NCBI RefSeq assembly: GCF_000482245.1
Contig: NZ_AWNH01000053.1
Span: forward strand, 62,001-126,000
Source of the DNA: Leptolyngbya sp. Heron Island J
Lineage (GTDB): Bacteria; Cyanobacteriota; Cyanobacteriia; Phormidesmidales; Phormidesmidaceae
DNA length: 64,000 nucleotides
Direction: 5' to 3'
Shown here one piece after another: positions 44,081-53,833 of this stretch (position 1 is its first letter; the number at the start of each line of letters is the position of its first letter). A model generated the notes under the pieces. The model made no database searches and was not told the origin of the DNA. It saw nothing but the letters and a program-made list of their open reading frames with translations. The position numbers were made by a program, and so were the translations under genes.

Positions 44081-45703
44081 CTAAAGCTGTTCAAATTTTG
44101 TAATCACAGGTGAACCTAGCAGCCTGGTTAGGCCCAATCGTCGTGGCAGCTGTTCTAGAACAGAGGAGGCTTTTGGTTTCCCCAAAGTCCGATGCAGCAC
44201 CATCGGCCAAAAGAACTGAGCGTAGCGTAAACTTTGGTGCCACCCAATAGATTTATAGAAGTTCAGGATATCTTGCTCCTGATAACAGACAAAGGGGCGT
44301 GTATTCCCTTCTAACCCTTTTTTGAACTTGAATAGGGCAGGTGCGATCGCATTTACACTTCGCACCGTTGGATAATCTACAATGACAGCCTGATTAGCAA
44401 CTCTAGCCAGCTCTTTAAGGAACCGCTGCCACTGGGTGACATGGGCTAAGAAGCGATAGCTAATCACAACATCAAAGGCATTGTCGGCGTAGGGCATATC
44501 TAAAACATTGCCCACCTGAAAGTCACATTGTCCTTGATCTATATAGGATTGAATTCTGACCTTGCACTGCTCTGCACTTCCCAAGACAGTCACGTCATAG
44601 CCTTGTTCAATTAACGCTTTGGTTAACTGGCCGTGACCGCCGCCTACATCCAGCACCCTGGCCCCAGGATACGCTGCCAACATTTTCAAGGTAGCGGCCT
44701 CTTGCACCTGTAACAACCAGGTGCCGATGGCTCCAGCAAACCGTGTCGCATAATTCTCAGACGAAGTTTCGATATCTGCAGTTTCCGGGAAACCGTTAGT
44801 GGCTACAGGAGTCTGGGTATCCATGGTAGGCGGTAAAGACTTTTGGGAGGTTAGCCTGAGACTAAGCTGGTTACGAACAAATCGTAAAGGTGTTTCCAGG
44901 CTACCGTAGGGTTGCCAGCTGACCGCTGGATTCAGCAAGTGGGTCTTAATACAGTTTCCTGGCTGATCAGCGTCAAATTCTCCCATAAACGTCAGACCAA
45001 ATCGCCCTGAGCGATCAGCTTCGCCACTGAGGGGTAACGGATCTGTTCCCAGTAATATGGGATATCCCTGGGGTTCTACTTGAGAAAAATGGTGAGGTCG
45101 CCGCCAAAATTGCGGTCGCCCGCTGTTATCGCCCAGAAATAATGGTGATAACTCTCTTTGTTGGACCAGGTGGGTGATCAACTGTCCTCGCTTACCAACC
45201 CACTTGGCGACACCCCAGGGCAACACCGCTATTCCCCCAGCGCTCTGAATAGATTGAATCGTTTCGACAGCTGATAGTCCATCTGGAAAGATGCGATCGC
45301 TAATCAACGCCAGAATTTCTAACTTCTCAGCCGTCACGATTTGACGACCAGCAATCAGATATAGCGTTTTACCCTGAGGCCCCAAAGCCCGCAGGGAGTA
45401 AGCCTCGGCTGTTGCAGCAAATGTCCAGTCAGACGAGGACGACTGATCTGCCTGATCTGCCTGGGCTAACAGTGTCTGAAATTTATGGTAGAAACCACTT
45501 TCCGCGAGCAAAAGCACACCGACAAACTGATCGTGAGCGCCAGCCCGACGCTGGAAGTTGTGCCAGGCAGCATCTAAAAATGTGCTGAGATCAAAGCAAT
45601 CATAGATATGCACATGGGTATCCAGCAGAATCAGTTGCTCCCTGGTAGAGGGTGAGGGCACCGTCTGTACCTTATCGATTTCAGTACTTGTTAAAGAGTT
45701 CAT
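44081..45703 (-). CDS. Amidohydrolase-like / SAM methyltransferase fusion
   Basis: 540 residues in two parts. Residues ~20-290 look like a metal-dependent hydrolase of TIM-barrel type: LLDTHVHIYDCF (HxH metal motif), GGIAVLPWGVAKWVG, LFLGDNSGRP and LLGTDPLPL, with an Asp in the position of the last metal ligand. Residues ~315-520 are a class I methyltransferase (VLDVGGGHGQLTKAL, FQVGNVLDMPYADNAFDVV). The linker (about 290-315) is Pro/Thr-rich. I do not recognise this domain pairing as a named family. Its place in a polysaccharide locus suggests a glycan- or lipid-modifying enzyme. Confidence 0.8.
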   Translation of the reverse strand: MNSLTSTEIDKVQTVPSPSTREQLILLDTHVHIYDCFDLSTFLDAAWHNFQRRAGAHDQFVGVLLLAESGFYHKFQTLLAQADQADQSSSSDWTFAATAEAYSLRALGPQGKTLYLIAGRQIVTAEKLEILALISDRIFPDGLSAVETIQSIQSAGGIAVLPWGVAKWVGKRGQLITHLVQQRELSPLFLGDNSGRPQFWRRPHHFSQVEPQGYPILLGTDPLPLSGEADRSGRFGLTFMGEFDADQPGNCIKTHLLNPAVSWQPYGSLETPLRFVRNQLSLRLTSQKSLPPTMDTQTPVATNGFPETADIETSSENYATRFAGAIGTWLLQVQEAATLKMLAAYPGARVLDVGGGHGQLTKALIEQGYDVTVLGSAEQCKVRIQSYIDQGQCDFQVGNVLDMPYADNAFDVVISYRFLAHVTQWQRFLKELARVANQAVIVDYPTVRSVNAIAPALFKFKKGLEGNTRPFVCYQEQDILNFYKSIGWHQSLRYAQFFWPMVLHRTLGKPKASSVLEQLPRRLGLTRLLGSPVITKFEQL

Positions 45704-45752
45704 AGGTTACATCAATCTGTTGCTAGCCGCTCACCTTATTGCTCAAGGTGCA

Positions 45753-46292
45753 CTATTCAAGGGAGGAAGTCTTTTGCTGGCGCTGATATCTGAAGCTTCT
45801 CCACCGCGATACTCCCCACAGCAAAATGACCGTATAGGTCAGCTCAAAGCTGAGAAAGATGACGTGAATAGGATTAAATAGCCCATGGGAGTGATGGACA
45901 CCTGGGAACAAGGGGATCGCTGAGTGAAATGGTGCGTTACTGATTGGCCACAACAGCGGGATGCCGGAACCACCTTGAGTGAAAAAGTCTAACACCAGGT
46001 GAGAAGAGTAAATAATTAGGGTTAAAGCAAAGACTTTTAGAGGTTTGATGGCCGTGCGGCTACTGAGCAACTGGCTCAGAATGATGCTAAAGACAATGGC
46101 AAAGCCAAAACTGTGGGTAAACCCACGATGGGTATTGATACCCGCCACAATCTTGGGGAGAAAGTCAAAATCTGCTGCGATCGCAACAAAAACCGCGTAT
46201 AACCCTAGCGGCAATAGCTTACTGACTTTTGGAACATCTAATCCTTTAGCAATAGCGTAGCCAGAGACGGCATGGGCAAGCGGTGATGGCAT
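45753..46292 (-). CDS. DUF457/YdjM-type membrane metal-dependent hydrolase
   Basis: 179 residues, four membrane helices. The family pattern is clear: MPSPLAHAVSGYAIA at the start, DFDFLPKI, THRGFTHSFGFAIVFSII, HLVLDFFTQGG and HSHGLFNPIH. The conserved His and Asp residues are those of the LexA-binding/YdjM hydrolase family, whose substrates are unknown. It sits between the GlpD-like and amidohydrolase-fusion genes. Confidence 0.85.
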   Translation of the reverse strand: MPSPLAHAVSGYAIAKGLDVPKVSKLLPLGLYAVFVAIAADFDFLPKIVAGINTHRGFTHSFGFAIVFSIILSQLLSSRTAIKPLKVFALTLIIYSSHLVLDFFTQGGSGIPLLWPISNAPFHSAIPLFPGVHHSHGLFNPIHVIFLSFELTYTVILLWGVSRWRSFRYQRQQKTSSLE

Positions 46293-46344
46293 GATTCAAT
46301 ACAGAATTATTAAATAACAGCTCAATGATAAATTTTTAAAACAG

Positions 46345-48003
46345 TTAAAGAGCCACAACGCCTCGATCCGAGACTGGGCTGGCGGGTATTAAACTTTGTA
46401 TTTCTGTTTGCATTTGCCCATGGGTCCAATGGAGTTCTTCAGCCATAATGGTGCCACACAGACGGATAGTGGCTATGTCAGGCAGACCCGCCGAACCCAG
46501 CTCGGTACGTCGGAGGATGACATCTTTCAGAGTTTGAGCCATTTCTACACGGACAGCGTAGCGCACCTGAGCCCCAATAGCCTGACTGGAGTCTTGAATT
46601 TCACCTGCCAACACCTCGGCATAGGCAGTTCCGTAGTTGTACACCAGACTGCGAACCAGTTGCGAGTCAAGGTGAATTAACTCTTTGTTCGCCGCCTGAA
46701 CAAACTCTTCAACATTGTCAATGGCACCATCCACCAATGGCGTAGTTGTCGATTGAGAGGGAGGTGCGGTTTGCCCCCAGGTACGCAACAGACGGTCCAC
46801 AACTTTCTGGGCCACATCCCTGGAGGTTGTATATTTCACCCCTGTCACAGACCATAATCCACGATGGCCTTGGGGAGCATGTTCACGAAGACAGTAGCGT
46901 TTAGCCAGAATCGGCTCGCCACTGCTAGAAATATCGGTTTGAGGCAGGAGCCCACCATGAACAAAGGCCACATCACCTCTGGTTAACTGAGCGGGTGGAT
47001 ATGCTTGATTAATTTGCTGCAGTAGGGTGTCAATTTCTACCTCATGCACCTGCCAGTTATCAGCTGTTTGGTTGCAAACACTATAGAAAGTGCCGATCAT
47101 AGAGGTGCCACGCCAGGGCACCGCAAAGAGCATGCGAGCTTTTTGTTGCCCTCGTTTAACAATCTCTGACTCAGGTGAACTCTTGAAGGCAATGGCGTAG
47201 GGGGTTTCCAGTAGCGGACGACACAGCACGACATTAACAGCTTTGGCAAAGGATTGTTGAGCTGGTGGCTGAGGCAACAAGCCCAAAACCTGGTTAAGCC
47301 AGGGACCCGTGGTATTCACAACAGCCCTGGCTCGAATATCAAAGCGATTACCGGTCAGCTCATCCTGGGCGATGACTCCCTGGATCTGATCGTCCGTCCG
47401 CAGAAAGCCAACGGCTTTGACATAGTTGGCGACAGTCGCCCCTTGCTGAGCCGCAGATTTTATGAATCCCAGGGTCAAACGTTCAGAGTTGTAGACCTGG
47501 GCATCGTGGAACGTCGCAGCCCCCGTGAGATCCTGCTCTACAATTCCAGGGACCAGTTGCTGACAGCGCTGACGAGAAATCACCTGACCTGGCGGGATAT
47601 GCTTCTGGGGATCGCTAAGCCCCTGGTTGCGATCGCAGCTAATCAAATCATTCAGTTTGAGCGCCACAAACATCGCCTCTTTACCCTTTACCCCATGGCC
47701 ATAGGTAGGCACCACAATCGGCAACGGATGCACCAGGTGAGGCGCAATTCGCATCAAAGTCTGACGTTCCCGGATAGACTGCCTCATACGGCTAAAATCA
47801 GCCGTTTGCAAATAACGCAGACCACCATGAATAATCTTCAAGCTATTGGCAGAGGTAGCCGAGCCAAAATCAGACTGATCAATCAAAGCGACCGACAATC
47901 CCCGGAGGCTAGCCTCCCAAGCCACACAAGCTCCCTGAATACCGCCACCAAGGACCAAAAGATCAAACGCTTGATTGGATAATGCCTGTAAGTTTCGCTG
48001 CAT
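46345..48003 (-). CDS. glpD: FAD-dependent glycerol-3-phosphate dehydrogenase (GlpD-like)
   Basis: 552 residues. N-terminal FAD-binding motif LLVLGGGIQGACVAWEASLRG, SLKIIHGGLRYLQTADF (the GlpD signature), and the GVKYTTSRDVAQKVVD segment near the C-terminal domain. The family oxidises glycerol-3-phosphate to dihydroxyacetone phosphate and passes electrons to quinones. Its presence inside a glycan locus is unusual and might indicate glycerol-phosphate-containing polymers or a lipid substrate. It is the gene before the DUF457 gene, 52 bases apart. Confidence 0.87.
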   Translation of the reverse strand: MQRNLQALSNQAFDLLVLGGGIQGACVAWEASLRGLSVALIDQSDFGSATSANSLKIIHGGLRYLQTADFSRMRQSIRERQTLMRIAPHLVHPLPIVVPTYGHGVKGKEAMFVALKLNDLISCDRNQGLSDPQKHIPPGQVISRQRCQQLVPGIVEQDLTGAATFHDAQVYNSERLTLGFIKSAAQQGATVANYVKAVGFLRTDDQIQGVIAQDELTGNRFDIRARAVVNTTGPWLNQVLGLLPQPPAQQSFAKAVNVVLCRPLLETPYAIAFKSSPESEIVKRGQQKARMLFAVPWRGTSMIGTFYSVCNQTADNWQVHEVEIDTLLQQINQAYPPAQLTRGDVAFVHGGLLPQTDISSSGEPILAKRYCLREHAPQGHRGLWSVTGVKYTTSRDVAQKVVDRLLRTWGQTAPPSQSTTTPLVDGAIDNVEEFVQAANKELIHLDSQLVRSLVYNYGTAYAEVLAGEIQDSSQAIGAQVRYAVRVEMAQTLKDVILRRTELGSAGLPDIATIRLCGTIMAEELHWTHGQMQTEIQSLIPASPVSDRGVVAL

Positions 48004-48096
48004 AGTTCTGCATTTGGTTCGATGGGTCCCTGGTCAAGCCTAAAAATCAACTTCAAATCTCATTCAAATCTCAGAGAGACCTGACAGGCACACGGC

Positions 48097-48759
48097 TCAG
48101 TAGCTACCTGAGAGCTTGGAGGGCTGCATTTCTCCGATCAGCTGCATTTGCAGCCAATCATAAAGTCCCGTCAACTTGTCGGAGAAAGCCTCAAAGGTAT
48201 GTTGTTGAGCAATCAATGCCTGGGCCTCCACCCCCAGCTGCCCCCTTAAAGCTTGATTTTGAATGAGCTGCAACATGCCTTGAGAAAACTCATGTGGCTC
48301 CGGAGAAGCCAGCCAGGAAACTTGACGATTCAAAACCTGAGTATGAGTCGGCAAATCAGTTGCCAACAATGCCTTACCACTATCTAAATAGGAATACAGC
48401 TTCATAGGGGTATTGTTACCCTGGGTCCGTGGCGATACCAGAATATCTGCCTGAGCTAGATAGTGAGCAAGATCCTCAACGGGTCGCTTACCAATGAAAT
48501 GGACCTGAGCCTCAATCCCTAACTGTCGAGAACGCTGCCGATAGTATTTTATGTGCTCAGAAGCCCCACCAATAACAACTAGACACGCTTCATCTGCATG
48601 GGCCAGAGCCAGCTTAAAGCTGTCCAACAGCAAATCGATCCCCTGATACCGCTCTAAATTACCGACATACATCAGCAAGGGTCCTGTAATCTCATAAGTG
48701 CTTCTTAAATGAGTTAAATGCATTGGTAAAAGCCCCATTGTTTTTAATAAAAGACACAA
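48097..48759 (-). pseudogene. GT4 glycosyltransferase, C-terminal half (split gene)
   Basis: 220 codons, in the same reading frame as the N-terminal half at 48781-49353. The GT4 C-terminal domain is intact: LLMYVGNLERYQGIDLLLDSF, CLVVIGGASEHI, and ADILVSPRTQGNNTPMKLYS in place of the usual E-x7-E loop. Two TGA codons separate the halves. The ORF could restart at TTG 48759 or ATG 48738, but neither has a ribosome site. It may be a degraded gene or a two-peptide enzyme. Confidence 0.65.
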
Positions 48760-48780
48760 GCAAATGATATAGAATCAACC

Positions 48781-49353
48781 TCAACGAGATTGATTGAGCA
48801 GTGAGATATCAGGAATCACAACAACCTTTTTGCTAGGGCTGTAGCGCTGGACTTCGGTAGCCAAGGCCCTACATACTGGAATCACCGCCTCAGCATTTTT
48901 AATAGCGGCCCCCTCACATGCCCGCAAAACAGACTTACAAAACCGTAAACCAGGATACTTATCGATCATCTGGCCCACTAGCGAAGAATCCATATCGTAG
49001 ACGTATGGAATCCCGAAAACCTTCTTGATAAATAAGGCCATAAACACAGCCTCCTCTCCAGCATGGATCAGGTCATAGCGACCAGTTCTCGCCAGCTGCA
49101 GCGCCTTCCGAAAAACGAACAGGTCGGAAATGAGCTTTTTACCAGAAAATCCAGGTCGAATGTTGCGAGTGAACCTAAATGAGGGGATGCGATAAATTTT
49201 GACATTGGTGTAGTATATGTCTTCACCTTCTGCAAAAGTCACAACATCAACAACCTCACCATGTCTGGAGAGGACCCTCAATACTAAGTCCACTGCAATA
49301 GGAGTACCCCTAGCTTGATAAAAAGGGTGGGGGGCAAGCATCAAGACGTTCAT
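48781..49353 (-). pseudogene. GT4 glycosyltransferase, N-terminal half (split gene)
   Basis: 190 residues of the GT4 acceptor-binding domain: LMLAPHPFYQARGTPIAVDL at the start, DLIHAGEEAVFMALF and VVVIPDISLLNQSR just before TGA. In intact homologues the linker from IPDISLL leads to the MYVGNLE start of the donor domain within about 25 residues; here that linker carries two TGA codons in frame. Codon use matches the neighbours, so the mutation appears recent. It is the first gene of the minus-strand polysaccharide run. Confidence 0.68.
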
Positions 49354-49932
49354 CGAAACTCTCTTATACCCTATTTTTTATAATTAAAACTATGTCAGCA
49401 TGGCAGGAAAAAAGAGAAATAGCTCCTCATAGCTTGTAACTGGGCAGAAATCCTATACTTTCTACGCTCTGTCTGTGTAATCTCATACAAAATGAGTACA
49501 GACACATAGGAAGCTTGTAGCCTACCCAACAGTGAATTCACTTTTCAGGGACTAACACCTTTCTAGCTAATACATAGCCGTCACAACCGGATATAGTCCG
49601 GAGGCCCGGCGGTATGGAGCAGTAGGCCACACCTACGAGCTTTGAGTAACTTTCCCAACATATAGATTTGAATATATCTACATGTCCTTGGGTTTATCAA
49701 TATCTCGGCCGCTACGATTTACGCAATATCCACAATCTAAGAGTATTCAGTAAAGATTGTGTGATCTTAACTTGGACACGTGTGTCTCAGTAAACTTTCG
49801 TAGAGGGTGTAGATCGTTCTATAGCTGCCCCGCTATGCTTAGGAAGCAGTAATGCAGTGACTAGTCCAAGCGCTAGTGATAGATCGTATCGGGCCTATGA
49901 TAGCTAGACCATAGTATTACTATTAAGGGTCC
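49354..49932. other. Divergent intergenic region between the polysaccharide locus and dnaG
   Basis: 579 bases with no ORF. A stretch around 49578-49632 (ACCGGATATAGTCCGGAGGC) has internal pairing potential but no known RNA family. Promoters for dnaG and for the leftward glycan genes presumably lie here. Confidence 0.45.
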
Positions 49933-51882
49933 ATGAGTTCTCCGCGTATACACCCAGATACCATTGATGATGTCCGTCAGCGCGTGGACATCGTTGATGT
50001 AGTATCGGAACATGTAGTACTAAAAAAACAAGGTAAGGATTTTACCGGACTGTGTCCGTTTCATGACGATAAGTCTCCCAGCTTTAGCGTCAGTCCAGCC
50101 AAACAGTTCTATTACTGTTTTAGCTGCGGAGCTGGGGGCAACGCATTTAAATTTTTGATGGAATTGGAGCAGCAGTCCTTTGCAGAGGTGGTGCTGGATC
50201 TTGCTAAGCGATACCAGGTCCCTGTTAAAACATTAGAACCTGCCAGGCAAGAGGAATATCAGCGCAAAGTTACCTTACGAGAACAGCTGTTTGAAATCCT
50301 CACAGTCACAGCAAAGTTCTACGAACATGCGCTATATCAAAGTGTAGGGCAACAAGCACTAGACTATTTGCGATCGCAACGCCAGTTTAGCGATGATATC
50401 CTCAAACGCTTTACATTTGGCTACGCTCCTGACGGCTGGCAGCCACTCTATGGCTATTTGGTTGAGCAAAAGAATTACTCCGTCAAGCTGGTTGAGCAGG
50501 CTGGGTTGATTGTCCCCAACAAGAACAACACTGGCTACTATGATCGGTTTCGAGATCGGGTAATGGTGCCAATCCATGATGCCAATGGCCGCATTATTGG
50601 ATTTGGGGGGCGCTGTTTGGGGGATGCCAAACCCAAATACTTAAACTCGCCAGAAACTGAGCTATTTGATAAAAGTAAAACCCTATACGGCTTGGATAAG
50701 GCCAAGGGTGCGATCGCAAAACAAGATCGCGCCATCGTTGTTGAAGGATATTTCGATGTAGTTGCTCTCCACGCTGCAGGCATCACCAATGCCGTCGCCT
50801 CTCTCGGCACTGCTCTCAATGCCGGTCAGGTACGACAGCTCTTACGCTACACCGAATCTAAACAAATTGTCTTTAATTTTGACGCAGATGCTGCCGGGAT
50901 CAAAGCCGCACAGCGTGCCATTGGTGAGGTCGCTGAAATGGCTCACCGAGGGGATGTCCAATTACGCATTCTCAACATTCCTGATGGCAAAGATCCAGAC
51001 GACTATCTCAAAGCCCATGTCGCCGATGAATATAACGCTCTGGTTGACGCGGCTCCCCTGTGGCTTGACTGGCAAATCCAGCAAACACTGAGCAACGTTA
51101 ACCTCAAACAAGCCGACCAGTTTCAAAAAGCCTCGCAAGATATCGTCAAACTGTTAGCAGACATTGCCAACGCCGATACCCGCACCCACTATATTCGCCA
51201 CTGCGCCGAAATCTTTAGTCAGGGCGATGCCCGGTTAGTTCCCCTCCTGGCCGAAAACTTTTTAGCCCAGGTTCGCCGTCAGCGTCGTTCGCCAGAGGAG
51301 TCCCCCACAAAGTTTAAAGTCGCCATTAAAAAAAGCGCCCTCGAAGAAGCCGAAGGGTGGCTCCTGCGGGTATACATTCACATGCCCAACAATCGTCAGG
51401 CCGTAAAACAAGCCCTGGAAGAACGGGATTTGCAACTGAGCTTTTCCCACCACCGTGCCCTCTGGCGAATGATGATCCAGTGGCAGGCTGCCGATGAAGC
51501 TGAAACCGAAACCTCGCCTACAGGACTCCTAGAACAGCTACGTAACCTCGCCTCCGAGTCAACCGGCCCCCTTTCCCAGGTACACCACTTACTCTATCTG
51601 GATGAAAAGACCCAGCGCGATATTCTCCGTGCGCCTCTGATTATTCGCGCCTCAGTGGCCTGTATGGAAAAAACTCTATGTGAAAAGCGCTATCGTTATT
51701 TTCTCAAGCTGTGGGAAGAGACTGACCTGGAAACGCATCCCGAAGAATGCGCTTACTATCAAAAACAAAGCTATGCCGAGAAAAAACGAATTGCTGAACT
51801 CGAACAAGAACGGCAGGTCGATTTTGAGGATTTAGCTAGCTTGCCCTGGGTGGGGGAATTTTATGGTCAGTTGGATGGGTAA
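49933..51882 (+). CDS. dnaG: DNA primase
   Basis: 649 residues. The CHC2 zinc finger (Cys41, His44, Cys62, Cys65) is followed by the RNA polymerase core with the TOPRIM motifs VVEGYFDVVAL and FNFDADAAGIKAA, and a C-terminal DnaB-interacting helical domain. DnaG synthesises RNA primers at the replication fork. Full length for the family. ATG start; strong terminator right after the stop. Confidence 0.96.
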   Translation: MSSPRIHPDTIDDVRQRVDIVDVVSEHVVLKKQGKDFTGLCPFHDDKSPSFSVSPAKQFYYCFSCGAGGNAFKFLMELEQQSFAEVVLDLAKRYQVPVKTLEPARQEEYQRKVTLREQLFEILTVTAKFYEHALYQSVGQQALDYLRSQRQFSDDILKRFTFGYAPDGWQPLYGYLVEQKNYSVKLVEQAGLIVPNKNNTGYYDRFRDRVMVPIHDANGRIIGFGGRCLGDAKPKYLNSPETELFDKSKTLYGLDKAKGAIAKQDRAIVVEGYFDVVALHAAGITNAVASLGTALNAGQVRQLLRYTESKQIVFNFDADAAGIKAAQRAIGEVAEMAHRGDVQLRILNIPDGKDPDDYLKAHVADEYNALVDAAPLWLDWQIQQTLSNVNLKQADQFQKASQDIVKLLADIANADTRTHYIRHCAEIFSQGDARLVPLLAENFLAQVRRQRRSPEESPTKFKVAIKKSALEEAEGWLLRVYIHMPNNRQAVKQALEERDLQLSFSHHRALWRMMIQWQAADEAETETSPTGLLEQLRNLASESTGPLSQVHHLLYLDEKTQRDILRAPLIIRASVACMEKTLCEKRYRYFLKLWEETDLETHPEECAYYQKQSYAEKKRIAELEQERQVDFEDLASLPWVGEFYGQLDG

Positions 51883-51920
51883 AGCTCTATCTACCTGTAA
51901 CGGTAGATAGAGCTTTATCT
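51881..51920 (+). terminator. Rho-independent terminator of dnaG
   Basis: AAAGCTCTATCTACC and GGTAGATAGAGCTTT form a perfect 15-bp stem with a 6-base loop, overlapping the stop codon, followed by ATCTATT. Confidence 0.88.
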
Positions 51921-52010
51921 ATTGGTTAGGTTATGGCTCTGGGCCGTTGATCATATGTCCCAAATATGAGCGGGCCAAATACGATCGCGAACTCCGTCAT
52001 CTAAATCTTC

Positions 52011-53138
52011 TCACTTGCGACTGCCCTTAAAGAGCCGACCCCAGCCGCTGCCTGGGCCTTCAACTTCAAAACGAGCCCCTAGATTTTTATAACTGTAGTG
52101 GCGATAGGAGCCATCGGTCGAACCAGGGTAACCACCGTTGACCAAATCCATCTCTCCGTAGGGATCATGGATAAACATGCCACTATCATCGTAGCCGACA
52201 GCCAAAATCATGTGGCCACCACCACGGGGGCTACTCACATGCCCCTTATGCAATACACCCAAGACCACCGGGCGACCTGCGTCAATCTCTTTTTTGACAT
52301 CTTTCATAGAGAGTGTAGTATGCCATGCAGAATCCACTCCCAGACTTGATAATGCTCTGGTCTGAGCCCCATGGTCCGTGGTGTCTCCATAGGTCTCTAC
52401 CTTGGGCAAGTAGAAATTGAGGTCGGCGTTTTCATCTTCGTCACAGTCTTCCCAAAGAGATGTTTTCATGTAGAGTGCACCCATCCAACAGCTAGCAGTA
52501 TTGCAGGTGCGGTGGGCCTGAGCCGCATTGTCACGCTGGGAAAAATACATGACCGGCAGCTTTTTTTTACCTTTTTTAGCAGGCTTGGCAGTAGCCGCCT
52601 TTGGAGCGGTCACTTTTGGTGTAGCGGCCTTTGGGGCAGCCACCTTTGCCGCCGGTTTAACAGACTTGGCCGTTGCTGCTGGGGCAGCCGCCTTGACCAG
52701 GCCCTGTTTTTGTAAGTGTTTGAGAATGCCAGCAGCCCCCATTTCGGAGTTTTTCTTTGCCAACACATTGGTGCTCCCCCAAACCCAGGAGGATTCAGTC
52801 CCTGAACCATCCTGAAAACCATTCCAAAGGTCAAATCCCCAGAGATAGGCAGCTAAGGTACGCGTAGCAGCTTGATGATACTTTTTGGCAATGAGCACCT
52901 CTGCTACCTGTTTCTCAAACAGCGCTGGTTCTCGAAAATTCCATTCTTTGTAGTGCAAAATGCCTACAAACCACCAGGGTACCGTGGTGGCTTTTTCCAC
53001 AGCCTCATAGTGCGATCGCAAATCCACCATCCGTTTTGTCAGACCTTGCACTAATCCCAACGATTCTGAACGCACCGTGCATTGATCAAACGCTTGTTGA
53101 TACTCGGCGTGAATGTCCGCTTTTAATTTTTGGCTCAT
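52011..53138 (-). CDS. Lysozyme-like domain plus C39-type peptidase domain protein
   Basis: 375 residues. The N-terminal domain (about 1-150) resembles the COG5526 lysozyme-like family: VPWWFVGILHYKEWNFR with a candidate catalytic Glu, and YLWGFDLWNGFQ. A Lys/Ala/Pro/Thr-rich linker (about 152-195) follows. The C-terminal domain is peptidase C39-like: NTASCWMGALYMK with the cysteine after an Asn-Thr-Ala-Ser, then GGGHMILAVGYDDSGMFIHDPYGE with the histidine and aspartate. There is no signal peptide or membrane helix. Cell-wall or peptide cleavage is inferred; how it would leave the cell is unclear. Confidence 0.8.
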   Translation of the reverse strand: MSQKLKADIHAEYQQAFDQCTVRSESLGLVQGLTKRMVDLRSHYEAVEKATTVPWWFVGILHYKEWNFREPALFEKQVAEVLIAKKYHQAATRTLAAYLWGFDLWNGFQDGSGTESSWVWGSTNVLAKKNSEMGAAGILKHLQKQGLVKAAAPAATAKSVKPAAKVAAPKAATPKVTAPKAATAKPAKKGKKKLPVMYFSQRDNAAQAHRTCNTASCWMGALYMKTSLWEDCDEDENADLNFYLPKVETYGDTTDHGAQTRALSSLGVDSAWHTTLSMKDVKKEIDAGRPVVLGVLHKGHVSSPRGGGHMILAVGYDDSGMFIHDPYGEMDLVNGGYPGSTDGSYRHYSYKNLGARFEVEGPGSGWGRLFKGSRK

Positions 53139-53364
53139 AGTGCTCAGTCCAGGGAATCTTTGCCCATGGTACCCAGTTATGCAGAGATTTCAGTCGGTAG
53201 TTAGCGGTGCTTGTTTTGCGATTGCTGATCCCTGGGATGAACCGATCTAGCACCGATGCTATTCAAAAGCCTCTCATATCTCAAGCCATCCCGAGGAGCA
53301 GCAATGCCTTTGTTTCTAACCTTAGCGCCTCGGGCAATCTAGCCCTGAGGTTACTGTTTCAATC

Positions 53365-53805
53365 ATGGCTGAGCTAGACCTGGGAGTATATGGTGAGCAA
53401 TTAGTAGAAAACTGGCTCATCCAGCAGGGTTGGGAAATACTCTACCGGCGGTGGCACTGTCGTTGGGGAGAATTAGACATTGTTGCCCAGGGCTATCATG
53501 CCCAAGGCGGCAAACTGAGCAGTGAGATCCTCATATTTGTAGAAGTAAAAACCCGCAGTCGAGGCAACTGGGACTTGGATGGGCGATTATCCATCACCCG
53601 TGCCAAGCAACGTAAACTCTGGACAACCGCTCGCCTATTTCTGACCCGGCATCCACACCTGGCTCAGCTCCCCTGCCGTCTTGATGTTGCCTTAGTCAGC
53701 TGTCACAACAAACAGCCAGATGTAGCCCAAGCCTACCTGGCCTTACCCAACGGACGGCAATATCTGGTACTACAGGATTATTTAATTAACGCCATTACAG
53801 GTTGA
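53365..53805 (+). CDS. YraN/UPF0102 family protein (endonuclease-like fold)
   Basis: 146 residues. The family pattern is intact: [29 protein letters not shown], and [15 protein letters not shown] with the acidic-EVK residues of the restriction-endonuclease-like fold. A long loop between the strands ([13 protein letters not shown]) is unusual. The function is unknown; DNA-processing activity is suspected from the fold. Confidence 0.9.
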   Translation: MAELDLGVYGEQLVENWLIQQGWEILYRRWHCRWGELDIVAQGYHAQGGKLSSEILIFVEVKTRSRGNWDLDGRLSITRAKQRKLWTTARLFLTRHPHLAQLPCRLDVALVSCHNKQPDVAQAYLALPNGRQYLVLQDYLINAITG

Positions 53806-53833
53806 GCGGTAGACCAAGCAAACTGATTGATCG

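Noticed and set aside
47254-47982. 242-codon ORF antisense to the GlpD-like gene
   Set aside because: It mirrors the codon structure of the real gene; the translation has no domain character.
49578-49632. Structured stretch upstream of dnaG as a riboswitch
   Set aside because: Local pairing is possible but no known riboswitch core could be matched.
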